Assembly: GCA_907163375.1 (NCBI GenBank)
Contig: CAJQUW010014405.1
Span: forward strand, 1-64,000
DNA: 64,000 nucleotides
Reading direction: 5' to 3'
DNA from: Prostheceraeus crozeri
Taxonomy: Eukaryota > Platyhelminthes > Polycladida > Euryleptidae
Within the stretch, counting starts at the first letter, position 1. Each line of letters starts with the position of its first letter. Below are positions 46,148-55,930 of the stretch, one piece after another. The notes beneath the pieces were generated by a model, which worked only from the letters and a program-made list of their open reading frames with translations, was not told where the DNA came from and searched no databases. A program made the position numbers and the translations under genes.

Positions 46148-46508
46148 CTTTAATGAATGACGTTATCTGTGGTAGTATCTCCCTTGTAAAGGTTTCCCAT
46201 GTGAAGTCACTGAAACGAAAAAATCGATATTCAACATCTTCACGTTTTGGTGAACAGACGTATAGTTTGACTGATGAATCACACTTTATCCATACCTTGT
46301 CATCGAGAGGAATCTTGATCCGAGTCTTATGGTTGTCAATGAGATCCGCAAAGTCTTTCAGTGAAGGCAATGAGTCAATACTAATGCAAACGCCACGATG
46401 TTTTCGATCACTATTTGCTATTGAATGACGAAATGCTATTCTTTTAGAATTTGTTATGTGAACGTTTTGAACGTCACTAAGTTTCCATGTTCTAATGTAA
46501 TGAGGCAT
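45948..46508 (-). CDS. Possible PC4-like DNA-binding/transcription cofactor
   Basis: 186 residues from the ATG at 46508. Residues 1-65 (TWKLSDVQNVHITNSKRIAF ... RGVCISIDSLPSLKDFADLI) and 70-120 (KVWIKCDSSVKLYVCSPKRE ... FTWETFTREILPQI) each show the strand-strand-GI(S)L-helix plan of the PC4/p15 coactivator domain, so it may be a two-domain PC4-like protein. The last ~65 residues are polar and disordered and lie in the region overlapping the TBP-like frame. The assignment is tentative. Its position beside a TBP-like gene is the main supporting context. Confidence 0.4.
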   Translation of the reverse strand: MPHYIRTWKLSDVQNVHITNSKRIAFRHSIANSDRKHRGVCISIDSLPSLKDFADLIDNHKTRIKIPLDDKVWIKCDSSVKLYVCSPKREDVEYRFFRFSDFTWETFTREILPQITSFIKDGGHQTVGSCKSDVNYKSKVKTQSTRDREEYTQPKTMVTDKTQIEADNELTSWKTLNVNMEDSEEG

Positions 46509-46570
46509 GTTCCGAAAGCTATGTCTCAAATTTAAGTTTAATGTTTGCCTAAAGTTTGTTATTTTATTAG

Positions 46571-46740
46571 CTCAACATATCGGAATGATGTTGAGTACAA
46601 ATTCTTCACATATTCATTCACATTAGGACTACCTATTTATTAGTAATCATTTCTACATATCGGAAAGATGTAGAAATTTCAATTTTAGTAAGACTACTTA
46701 TGTATTAGTAAGTGTTGCTACATGTCGGAAGATGCAGCAA
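46571..46740. repeat. Three related stem-loops with TCGGAA loops
   Basis: 46571-46595 (stem CTCAACAT, 8 bp), 46650-46676 (stem TTTCTACAT, 9 bp) and 46715-46740 (stem TTGCTACAT, 9 bp with one mismatch) share an ATCGGAA/GTCGGAA loop. The spacers also repeat (GACTAC-TAT-TATTAGTAA). They lie between the end of the polymerase frame and the start of the PC4-like gene. Confidence 0.7.
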
Positions 46741-46792
46741 TCGCAAGATCTATTACAAGTGGAATATTATATTGTTTTTATTTAGACTTATT

Positions 46793-49700
46793 CTACATCA
46801 CCTGTGACAGGAAGGCATCTCCTTCTCTTCGACGGTGATGACTGTCATAGTTTGAAGAGTCAAACTTTTCACCGAAGTATAGAAGTATATCTTCCAGACG
46901 GACAGATGGTGATGTGTATAAACATAGGAAGAAACTATCGGTATCACCTCCACAAAGTCGCGTTCTATTTATCAGTGGACATCCTTTTAGATCATTGTAA
47001 TATAATTGATACATTTCCAACTTACTATAGTCAAGTACTGCTTGACCAACATATATTAATTTATTTAAAACTATTGAAGGTTTGTACATTTCCATACCAA
47101 CCAGATCTTCATCAAATATTTTGTGTTGAACATAGAGAGGATGATTTGACAATTTCAGTAGTTGTTTCTCATTGTTGACTAGTTTAAATTTTTTCCTTCT
47201 CCTTACATTTTCCATTGTTTTACCATATAAAGAATTATTTTTCAATTTGTAGAATGACTTTTCGAAGTCAGTGTTTGATTGAGCCCTCTTTTGAGAGTTC
47301 ATATCAATGTATGTTTTTAACCAAGGCTTTTGTGTGAATTTTATGCCACTATGAATCTTCTTGATTCTCATGCCCATGCTCAAGTAAAATTTTAAAATTG
47401 AATAGTGGACTACATAATTTTCCCTATCAAATTGATGGAGCAGAAGTTTCTTGATAGAAGAAAAATGTGTATTTGGTCTTACTTTTTCATATAGATTTTT
47501 CATATAGTGTGAAAACATTCTCTTTTCAATCATCTGCATTTCTGGAGCTAATGGGAAATCGGCAGTGTCATCATGAATGGCTGCAGGATACTCTAAATCT
47601 AAATCAAAAATGTAGCCGATTTCACCATCATCATCTATATTTTGAACATTTTCTTCATTTAAAAAATTATCTAATTCACTTTCATTCAACCATTTGAAAT
47701 TTGAGTGGGGTAGATTCCTACTGAGTGAAGAACCGTAAAGGTTATTAACATCTAAGTAGGTCAAATGTCGACTTTCATGTATATTATTTCCTAATTCTTC
47801 AATGCGTGCACGCGCTCGGTGAATGTTGGTGAAAGTCATACCCCCTCTAATTCCTCGTTCAAATAGATTGTACATATTTTCATCTTGTATGTAGTGTGGG
47901 GGATCATTGGAAGAGAAATTTAGTGCTGAGGTAAAGCTAAGATGTGGGAGACTGACAAAATGTACAGGGTCGACTTCATCCTCACGTTGACTCAATGCTC
48001 TAAACACTTCAAATATGTCTGCCAACAATAAAACATCTAACTTCAGATATGCCAGCATGTAATCACCAAATGTGCTACAATTAAATTCAATCCACGCCTT
48101 GTTAGCGTGTTCATATTCACTATCGGAACAGTGCTCACGAGTAAGATCATTATAGAATTCAAATTGTGGTGGTAGACAGTCTTCCGTCAACGTGTTTAAG
48201 TTTTTGAAGTATGAATATGGAAACACTCCCTTCTGATATAAAACATTATCACTTAATTGTGGAAATTCTACCCTTAATGTCTCTACATGCTCATACGTTT
48301 GCAAGCCCTTGGCTAATTCACTCAAGGATGCACTTAGAAATTGATATGAGTCTAAGAATTTTAGTTTAAAGTATACTGTCTTCCCTTTGTATTCATTTAC
48401 AGGGACACTGGCGGATAAAGTTATATATTTTTCAGCAGTTGCTGCTACAACATCTAATTTCCAAGACTTCATTCTTCCAATCGCTTGTATAGCAAACGAT
48501 GTGGCTATCATAATTTTTAAAATTGTGGAAAAATATGGGGAGCTCCCGTCTGTTAAGTCTTAACCGGAGATTGCATTTCCTACATAATGTTTGCCTATAT
48601 CGTCCGGTGATATGATCATGATCACGAACTTTTATGACTTCATCGCTGAATTTTGATTTACATTTGTTGCAACATTCTGCATTCTCGTGGCGTGCTTTTT
48701 CATCCGCTGACAGTGACATTGGCTGCCTAGTTGTTGCACATTGGTTGTCATATAAGTCTTGGGCTACAGTTTCTAAGTGGTGCAAGAAACTAATAATGCA
48801 ATTTTCTCCCTCAAAGAGGTAATACTTGTTTTCAAATTTTGATTGAAGGGCATTATGCCAGACATGATAAGCTCCAATAGCCGCAGGTTTATGTATTTTA
48901 TTATCAATGTAGCACTCTATATCTGCATAAATTACTAAAGGAGGACTTAGTTGATATTCCATGCTACTTGTTAGTACTTTTAGATCTGTCGGCATTTTTT
49001 CTATTTGTGCTTTTCCTCGAATGCAAAACTGGAAATGTCGTTCTAGTGTTGTCTTATATGTGAATGACTGAGTGCATCTTTCGCAGAAGTATTTATGTCT
49101 TTTTAAAGTTCTCCTATACAATCTTGACAGCTTTGGAATTCCACAATAGTGTGCTGCTCCATTGTTTAGAATTAGCAAAATATTAACCGTTTGCCTACCA
49201 GTAAAGTTACTATTGTAACGAACACCTTTGAGTCCATTTTCATAAAAGTGAATGTTAATTTTAATATCATTATTTTTCTCAAATTTTGGAATATCTTTGA
49301 TTGATACTGGTGTGGAAATGCCTTCCATATTTAGCTCAGATGTCCACTCACTATATGATTTTACTTCATTCCTTGAATAAGGTACTTCATTATAATGCAA
49401 TATTGATAAAACTGCATATAGGAAGCAATCATTTGCATTTGAATTAACATTAATGACAGCTTTAGAGTTTTTTAACTTCTTTGGTAGAGGAAATGATTGT
49501 CCACCTGACAGTATTGGACTTGTCATTACATTGAACTCTATATTTTGTACATCATCTATAATCCAATTGCTACCCTTTTTTGTGAAGGCTTCAATATGAT
49601 TTATTAGACTATTTAGATGATCCTGAAACCAAGCATCATAGTCATAAATATAGTTTGAGGATGATGAGGTAAAGTGTGCGAGAAAAGTTTCTTCTTCTTG

Positions 49701-50267
49701 AGGATTAGAACGGACATAACGAATTTGTGCAATCAGACGACCGCGCAATTGATAGCTCCTTAGTAAGTCAGACACTAAATTCCCTAACATGGAACGCATG
49801 CTTTCTAAGAATGATGTTATGTCCACAGTAGGTGTTGTTGGCGTGATATCATACACACGTGCATGGCCATTGAGTGCGCTTTCACTGAGACTAACAGTTC
49901 CATAGTTATAATGCATATTCATCTCACTATTTGTGTTATGTACATTCATATGCTGTCGAAATCTACTTATAGAGTTATACGTTTTGCCACACCGAGAGCA
50001 GTATTGCATAAAGTTTTGTATGTTAGTTGAAGCGCTGGTTGTTGGCTTAGAAGTAGATCTATTTTGATTATTTGAATTTGACTCTGTTATGCTATCATTC
50101 GGTTTATTATTGCATACAAGTCTATGCCTCTTAAGATTATCCATCCTATTCGTCTTATATGGACACTTGCTACATTGATACGTTTTTCCTAACTTACAAA
50201 ATTTTTCATGTCGTTGCAAATTGCCTATGAGAGTGAACACTTTTCCACACTTGGTACAGACAACCAT
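46793..50267 (-). pseudogene. Protein-primed family B DNA polymerase, frameshifted and 3' truncated
   Basis: Two overlapping frames (50267-48432 and 48511-46793) form one ~1,160-residue polymerase. The order is: three C2H2 fingers (~5-50, ~90), an OTU-like region (NDCFLYAVLSILHYNEVPYS ... AHYCGI, ~275-380), a fourth finger, ExoI (VIYADIECYID), an endonuclease-VII-like zinc site (CNKCKSKF ... VRDHDHITGRYR), and ExoII (FHNFKNYDSH), where the frame changes near 48500. ExoIII follows (YLKLDVLLLADIF), then motif A (YLDVNNLYGSSL), motif B (KNNSLYGKTM) and motif C (GGDTDSFF). It stops ~40 residues after motif C, so the thumb/KxY region is absent. It would replicate the element from a terminal protein. 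A TATATAAG box lies at 50299-50306. Confidence 0.88.
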
Positions 50268-50298
50268 GATTATTGATGAGGATTGAAATTAGCAAGCC

Positions 50299-50306
50299 CT
50301 TATATA
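50299..50306 (-). promoter_or_regulatory. TATA box before polymerase
   Basis: TATATAAG on -, 32 bp before the polymerase ATG at 50267. Confidence 0.5.
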
Positions 50307-50444
50307 CATCTACCATCTAATGACGTCAGCGTCATCACCAGCCAATACCATATGTTCCGATCGGTTGTAAAGAGAAAACACATACAATTTTAACAATTAT
50401 TTTTTTTTTCAAAATAGAAGAAAAAAGAAGTAAAAGTAATGAAG

Positions 50445-52530
50445 TTATAGTTTGACGCATTTAACAATGCCACTATGATAAAGTTTTAGGTGACTGCAGC
50501 TGTCACTACAGCCACCCAAATCGTCCATCCTTGTAAGGCGCACTTTTCTGATCACATTTTGGGAACAGTCGAGGTGGACAAGTGTCTCTTTATTGTGCTG
50601 TTGACTGGTGGTTACTTGGGAGGCCAACAGGAGGTTTGATTGAGTAATATTTCTTAGAGACTCAATCAAACCTCTATTGTCCTCCTTCAACTTAGCCTCG
50701 CGGGCCTCAGCCTCCTTTAGGCGCTCTTGGCAACGACGGAGTTGCACCTCAACGTCTTGTACCTCTTCTGCTGTCGCGTCGAGATCCACATTATACTGCC
50801 GGACAGGGAGAGCAGCTGGAGGTGCGGGGGCAGCAGCGTGAGGGGAAGGATCTGCGGCTAGGATCGGAGAGGAAGGATCTGCGGCTGGGATCGGAGAGGA
50901 AGGAGCTGCGGCTGGGATCGGAGAGGAAGGAGCTGCGGCTGGGATCGAAGAGGAAGGACGCAGTGGAGATAACGGAGCCAGTGTCATCATGGGCGATAAA
51001 GGAAGGCGCACACTCCAGCTCGGAGAAGCCCGGATGTGGCTGAACGAGACCTCCTCCTGAGATTCACACATCGCGGAGTCCTGTAATCGAAAGAAACAAT
51101 TGTTTATCATCTATTTAGCATTTTACCATTGATGAGATATAAAAGTGAATTTCTCTTACCTCCGGCTGGATTGTGACCTTCTGATCGGTTCCAACCTCTG
51201 TCTGACGGGGCAACGAGTCATTCTAAAAGATAAATCAATCTATTACAAACAAAAAACATATTTTAATAGAAAATTCTGTACTCATGCAGTTGACCAACTT
51301 TGATACTTACATTTGTAACAGGATCATCATCCTCATCGGAAGAAGATGTCGGGGAAGAAGTCGCTGACGACGTTTCCTCATCAGATGAAGTCGCTGACGA
51401 GGTTTCATCGTCCTCTGATGAAGACTCCCGAATCGAATAGGGCTTTTCTTCATTGTCTTCCACCGATGTACTTGTCGCTGGCGTCAAAAGGACACTGCGA
51501 TGCTTCCTGAGGGACAGCGATCGCACAACCTGCAGAGAAAAATAATATAACATGCTCGCAACTCATTGACGAAGTATGTATGTTTTTAAAAATACTTGAT
51601 GCATTTTCAGTTATTGTTGACTGAGACCTATGTAATGACACTTACGGGACTCGAAGGTAGTCTGCTCCTCGGTGAAGATAAGCGCGGAATTTTCGGGCAG
51701 CCTTGAACACTGGGAAACAGCTGAAAGTAGGAAAAATTCATGTTTAATTTCACATTGAGAACTAATAAATAACTGAAATGCTTACATTTCGCAATTTTTC
51801 GGCCACTACATCCTCATTAGTCTTTGTCGGGTGAGGTAGCTCACTCTGAAATGTTTAAGCAATGTTGATTTACTTTATGTATAGAAATAATTAAATTAGT
51901 CAATAAATACTTACATCTTTAGCGAACAGTTTCTTCTGAACCAACACCTTGGCTCTCTTCGGTGGGGGCATCAGTACATCCTGAAATGTTTTACAACATA
52001 TAATCATTTCATACATAATGAAGTAGTATTTTTTTATTTTTCTGCTGTGAGCCAGTTATCCGTTGAAACTAGCATGTAGAATTGATGGCACTCACCTCAC
52101 AATCACTAAAAGTCTCATCGATGAACTCCCGAGACTTAGGAACTTTCCTCTTAGGAACTCGCGACTTTTGAGGCTTATCCTTTGGAGCAGGTTCATCCAA
52201 CTGGGAAAGCACGCCTTCAGTCGGTCGATCCTTCCCAAAAAGACGCTCCAACTTCTTCTTCTCAACTTTGGAGGTTAAGTTCATCCCCTTTCTCCCATTT
52301 AGTTGAGCACAAGGGGTGTGCTTGGTAATAAATGCTTTCGCGGAGTCACTATTCACCTTTGCATCGCTCCTTTCATACCTCTTACACGTGAGGCAGTAGA
52401 GGTACGTGCAGTCCTCTCGGAAGGAGCATTCCTTATGCCCGCTTTTGTTCGCATGTCGAACGGGCAGTTGGCAAGTCTCACAGAAATGGAAGATGAGACG
52501 TTGCCGTGCAATGCTTTCTTGTCGAACCAT
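50445..52530 (-). CDS. Intron-containing Polinton cargo gene (seven coding exons, ~517 aa)
   Basis: Coding exons on -: 52530-52096, 51980-51915, 51845-51786, 51720-51646, 51529-51311, 51222-51160, 51080-50445. Every intron is GT-AG with GTAAG/GTGAG donors and TTTCAG-like acceptors. All are phase 0 and keep the frame open. The protein starts with a Cys/His zinc-ribbon-like region (FCETCQLPVRHANKSGHKEC ... YCLTCKRYERS), then basic, proline-rich and Ser/Asp/Glu-rich segments. Four SSPIPAAAP-type repeats and a coiled coil follow (VEVQLRRCQERLKEAEAREA). A leader exon is likely upstream (53178 donor, 52531 acceptor, TATA at 53281-53289). The family is unknown. Multiple introns are unusual in a Polinton gene and suggest capture from the host. 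Confidence 0.7.
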
Positions 52531-53177
52531 TTCTGTAGAGGATAAAAAAATTTTATTATAATTTAATCTCTTTTTAAATGAGAAATCATTTATGTACCAT
52601 CTTCAAACCTTTATTAAGTACTAGATTAATGTTTGACAAATCTTAAGAAGAAATAAAATTTGAAGTTGAAATTGAAACCGAAAGTCGAAAATTAGATATT
52701 TATTCGAAAAGGGTTAGCTCATAAGAAGAGTTGAAATTTGGAAACAGCTGATTTACTATTATTTAATTTCGAAATTAATTTAATGAAATGAAAGTGAAAT
52801 TTCGAAAATTTCAACCAATCCTCAATTTGTTTAATTAAACAAGCTTGAATTTTATACATCTGTTAGCAGATGACAGACTGAATATTTAAAATGGATGAAG
52901 GCTTTATTTAGGTATCTTTTTATTTATTTACAAACTGTGAAAATCTTGTTGATTCAAATACACTTACATTTAAACTGATATATTCATGTCTCTCGCTCAG
53001 TGACTTAATATAGGATGAAAAATTAAAATAAAAAAACATGGTTAATAATATAACATAAAGTGTTCCTATCCTAAAAACCCAAGCTTCTATATTTAAAGCT
53101 ATTTGGTTATAAAAACTTAATAATGTTCCTACTCCCGAATATCCTATAAAGTAGCAGAAAATGACAATGAAACTCAC

Positions 53178-53260
53178 TTTAGAATTGTAATAAGAACCGG
53201 AGAACGGAGGAACGAAGAACGACGTCTGTTATGGACACTAAATAATTTGAAAATGAGTGA
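53178..53260 (-). other. Probable untranslated first exon of the spliced gene
   Basis: On -, TATATAAAG at 53289-53281 is followed ~30 bp later by a candidate start region. The exon ends at the consensus donor AAA|GTGAGT at 53178/53177. The matching acceptor CTCTACAG lies at 52532, one base before the ATG. The exact 5' end is unknown. Confidence 0.45.
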
Positions 53261-53280
53261 AAATTCGTTGTGTACAACTT

Positions 53281-53289
53281 CTTTATATA
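53281..53289 (-). promoter_or_regulatory. TATA box of the spliced gene
   Basis: TATATAAAG on -, followed by AAGTTGTACAC, which partly resembles the CATTGTACC sequence after the 36724 TATA box. Confidence 0.45.
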
Positions 53290-53839
53290 TGAAATTGACA
53301 AAGCAACTATGAACAAAGACCTTATGACATCACATCTTGGAATTGGTACGGTTAAACAAAATTGATAACTCAAACAAGAATTGGAACAGCTGGTTTATTT
53401 TTAACCTTAGAAATGGAAGTGCCATCATATGTGTTGAAAGATTTCTACATGTAAACAGTAGAGTGAATTCAAAGTAATATGAACTGATGGACTGATGTAT
53501 TATTTGATATACATGTTATTATTAATAGTCATATAATGATTCATATTTGAAGTTATAAAACGTGTGGTTTGAATAGAACATTAAAATTTGAATTAAGCGC
53601 TAAATTTCGAAAATTCAAATTTCGCGCCAAAATTCGAATAATCAAATTTAAAGATTTTTTCGAAAATTTGAATTTCGCCCCCCCCGCCGTGTATGAAGTG
53701 TATGAAGTGTATGAAGGTCAAAGGTCAAGGTCAGGTCTAAGGTCAAGGTCAAGTGTAGAGGTTTGTATATTATGGTCATTTTTAGTTGTAAAACTTTAAC
53801 TTTGAAAATTTGTAAACTTAGTCATTTTTGTAAAAAAAC

Positions 53840-54185
53840 TTGGAATTTTTCAAGTTGCATACAGATGCATACAACTAGGATTTTTTCATCAAATGGGTAC
53901 ATACAATATATCATTCGAATGCTCTTTTCATGCTGATTCTAATGGTGTATTGTATGACACATGTATGACATATAACTAGAGAGCTACATGTCTTTAAAGA
54001 ATGGGCTAAAAACTTAGTGAATTTAAAAATCTAACATTTGTCTGCTTGCATACAGTTGCATACAACTAGGATTTTCCCATCGAATAGGTACATACCTTAT
54101 ATCATTCTAAAGGTCTTTTCATTCTCATTCTTATGGTGTCGTGTATGACACATGTATGATATCATCCTGGACTGCTACAAGCATT
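53840..54185. repeat. Two direct copies of a ~150-bp unit
   Basis: 53860-54000 and 54050-54185 share GCATACA-TGCATACAACTAGG, a CTTTTCAT-CT-ATTCT-ATGGTGT segment and TGTATGACACATGTATGA. They are non-coding and lie inside the Polinton between the spliced gene and the 54420 gene. A GGTCAAGGTCA-rich patch precedes them at about 53715-53752. Confidence 0.65.
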
Positions 54186-54419
54186 TTAAAATTAACAACA
54201 TAACTGTTTCTTTAAAAGTTATATGTTCCTATTTATTTCAAGTTGAAGTCTTCATACTTGATTTTTTTGTTTCAATTCAGTTATTGAACATCATTAATTG
54301 TAGATAGTTATTCCCCTTTCCCATTCAGACCTTAATTGAAGACCGATTTGTGAAATGATAAAACAAGTCTGTTCATATATACAAATAAATATTAAATAAA
54401 GAGATTAAGAAAAAACACA

Positions 54420-54881
54420 CTAAATGTCATCAAGGTAAGGAAAGGGTACAAGTTTTTTCAAGTCCACTTGCACATGGATCCTGGTCTTCTTGGGCGCACA
54501 GGGACAGCGACGTGGTGTGTCAAGGTCGATGACCGAAAATTCGAGAGCGGTTGTGAGGTTCCGCTCGTTCGGCTCCATCCTCATGAACACCCGTTTGGTG
54601 TGATACTTTTTCGGGGCGTTCTTGACTTTGACCGTGACCCGTCCATAAAGTGGCGTTCGCATGGACTTCTTATTCATGTGACGCATCGTCTCAATTGATA
54701 CGTCACTATCCTCATCACTCGAGTAGTCGGGCGATGCAGGGGCTTGGGTGAACACCACCGGCTCGTTTGGTGTTGTCGATCGCTCCATCGGAGATTGGGG
54801 AGGTGTACTGGTACGTTCCACTGGCGAAGTGGTACGATCAGCAGTAGCGTTCTCAACTGCGGCTTTCTGTTTGCGATCCAT
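54420..54881 (-). CDS. Polinton protein of unknown function
   Basis: 153 residues. The N-terminal ~65 are Ser/Thr/Pro-rich and disordered (TTSPVERTSTPPQSPMERST). The C-terminal ~80 are basic and beta-like (YGRVTVKVKNAPKKYHTKRV ... TRIHVQVDLKKLVPFPY). No family recognised. TATATAAG on - at 54963-54970 lies ~82 bp upstream, so promoter and ORF agree. It is divergently arranged with the 55106 gene. Confidence 0.5.
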   Translation of the reverse strand: MDRKQKAAVENATADRTTSPVERTSTPPQSPMERSTTPNEPVVFTQAPASPDYSSDEDSDVSIETMRHMNKKSMRTPLYGRVTVKVKNAPKKYHTKRVFMRMEPNERNLTTALEFSVIDLDTPRRCPCAPKKTRIHVQVDLKKLVPFPYLDDI

Positions 54882-54962
54882 TATGACTTGTAGATTTAAA
54901 ATAGTTGTAACTTGTAAATGTGAGGATTAGAACCTTTGATAAGAATTGGTACAAACCTCGGA

Positions 54963-54970
54963 CTTATATA
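54963..54970 (-). promoter_or_regulatory. TATA box before 54881 gene
   Basis: TATATAAG on -, ~82 bp before the ATG at 54881. Confidence 0.45.
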
Positions 54971-55040
54971 CTTTTTAAACAAAGGAAATCCTAACAGCCA
55001 ATCAGAGAGGTACCGAACTTCCCTAAAGAATATATATAAC

Positions 55041-55063
55041 TATATAAAGGATGACATTGTTCC
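55041..55063 (+). promoter_or_regulatory. TATA box plus downstream GGATGACATTGTTCC
   Basis: TATATAAA at 55041-55048 followed directly by GGATGACATTGTTCC. This is nearly the arrangement at 36724-36745 near the other end of the element. Confidence 0.55.
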
Positions 55064-55105
55064 AAACTGTTAAGTACTTATCCTCAACGTTCCATAACAA
55101 GAAGC

Positions 55106-55396
55106 ATGTCCTCAAAACCACTATTTTATTTTCAAAATGACAGCCAAGTCATTATGGGAGGTCAGTTGGACATGACCATGCATCTGTCTTGCGGCTGCAA
55201 AGTGGCCCTATGGAAGACCTTGACTGTCTCTGCACTTCAAAGGCGGAATGGACTACCGGTGAAGTGTCCGGTACACGAATGTGACCATGACTTTAGTAAA
55301 AATCCGACATTCCATGAGTGGTGTGATGACTTCTTGAAGATCATGGAGTCGCCTGAGGGACGTGATTTGCACCCGTCATTTATTTTTCACGCTTAA
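55106..55396 (+). CDS. Small Cys/His-containing Polinton protein
   Basis: 96 residues, ATG 43 bp after a TATA/downstream-element promoter. It has the pattern HLSCGCKVAL ... NGLPVKCPVHECDHDF, whose spaced cysteines and histidines could bind zinc in a treble-clef or RING/U-box-like way, though too few ligands are visible to be sure. It lies just inside the right terminal repeat, mirroring the UBA-RING gene at the left end. Function unknown; accessory cargo is likely. Confidence 0.5.
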   Translation: MSSKPLFYFQNDSQVIMGGQLDMTMHLSCGCKVALWKTLTVSALQRRNGLPVKCPVHECDHDFSKNPTFHEWCDDFLKIMESPEGRDLHPSFIFHA

Positions 55397-55532
55397 ATTA
55401 AACTTACATTGTAAATCTCTTGTCTTTTCATTTTAAACATAGTTCTGGAATTGGTTTTCTTATTGGGGAGCAACTAAATCATAACTGCACAGTAAAGTTT
55501 CACATCTAAATAGTGCTACATTAAAAATAATT

Positions 55533-55924
55533 GTCACAATAGTCGCAATTGAGCAAACCCATTCAAAATCAAACAACGGACGTCTATCGGTACGTACCCA
55601 AGTGCTCAGAACCAAACCACACAAGTTCGATCATAGACGTTCCCAAACACAGTGTACTCAACTGAGTGTACCAAACACATGTACCTATCCAGTAAAACAG
55701 ATGTCATACAAGTTCTTATTCATAACACTGAATTATACATGTACCTATCCATGTGCCTATCGATAACTAAAGTATACATGTACCTATCCATGTACCTATC
55801 CATGTTCCTATTGACAACACTAAACTTTACATGTACCTATCCATGTACCTATTGATAACACTAAACTTTACATGTACCTATCCATGTACCTATCCGTGGC
55901 AAGTAGGGCACAGTTTTCACTACT
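55533..55924 (-). repeat. Polinton right terminal inverted repeat
   Basis: 392 bp, inverted match of 35686-36075, with the same ATGTACCTATCC iterations. The outer end is GGGCACAGTTTTCACTACT. Confidence 0.93.
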
Positions 55925-55930
55925 GTAATA
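55925..55930. repeat. Polinton target site duplication, right
   Basis: GTAATA, identical to 35680-35685. Confidence 0.92.

Larger units (their letters stand above)
35686..55924. mobile_element. Polinton/Maverick, full length (20,239 bp)
   Basis: Both ends begin AGTAGTGAAAACTGTGCCC in inverted orientation, carry ~390-bp terminal inverted repeats and are bracketed by the 6-bp duplication GTAATA. Inside is the diagnostic gene set: chromodomain DDE integrase, A32/FtsK-type packaging ATPase, adenain-type cysteine protease, capsid proteins and protein-primed family B DNA polymerase. The structural block (36.2-45.4 kb) is on + and the polymerase block (45.6-54.9 kb) on -. The polymerase and minor capsid genes are frameshifted, so this copy is likely defective although its ends are intact. 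Confidence 0.95.

Noticed and set aside
52920-53177. 85-residue membrane-like frame on - inside the Polinton
   Set aside because: It starts exactly at a strong GTGAGT donor and lies in what is better explained as the first intron of the spliced gene; AT-rich composition makes hydrophobic frames likely by chance.
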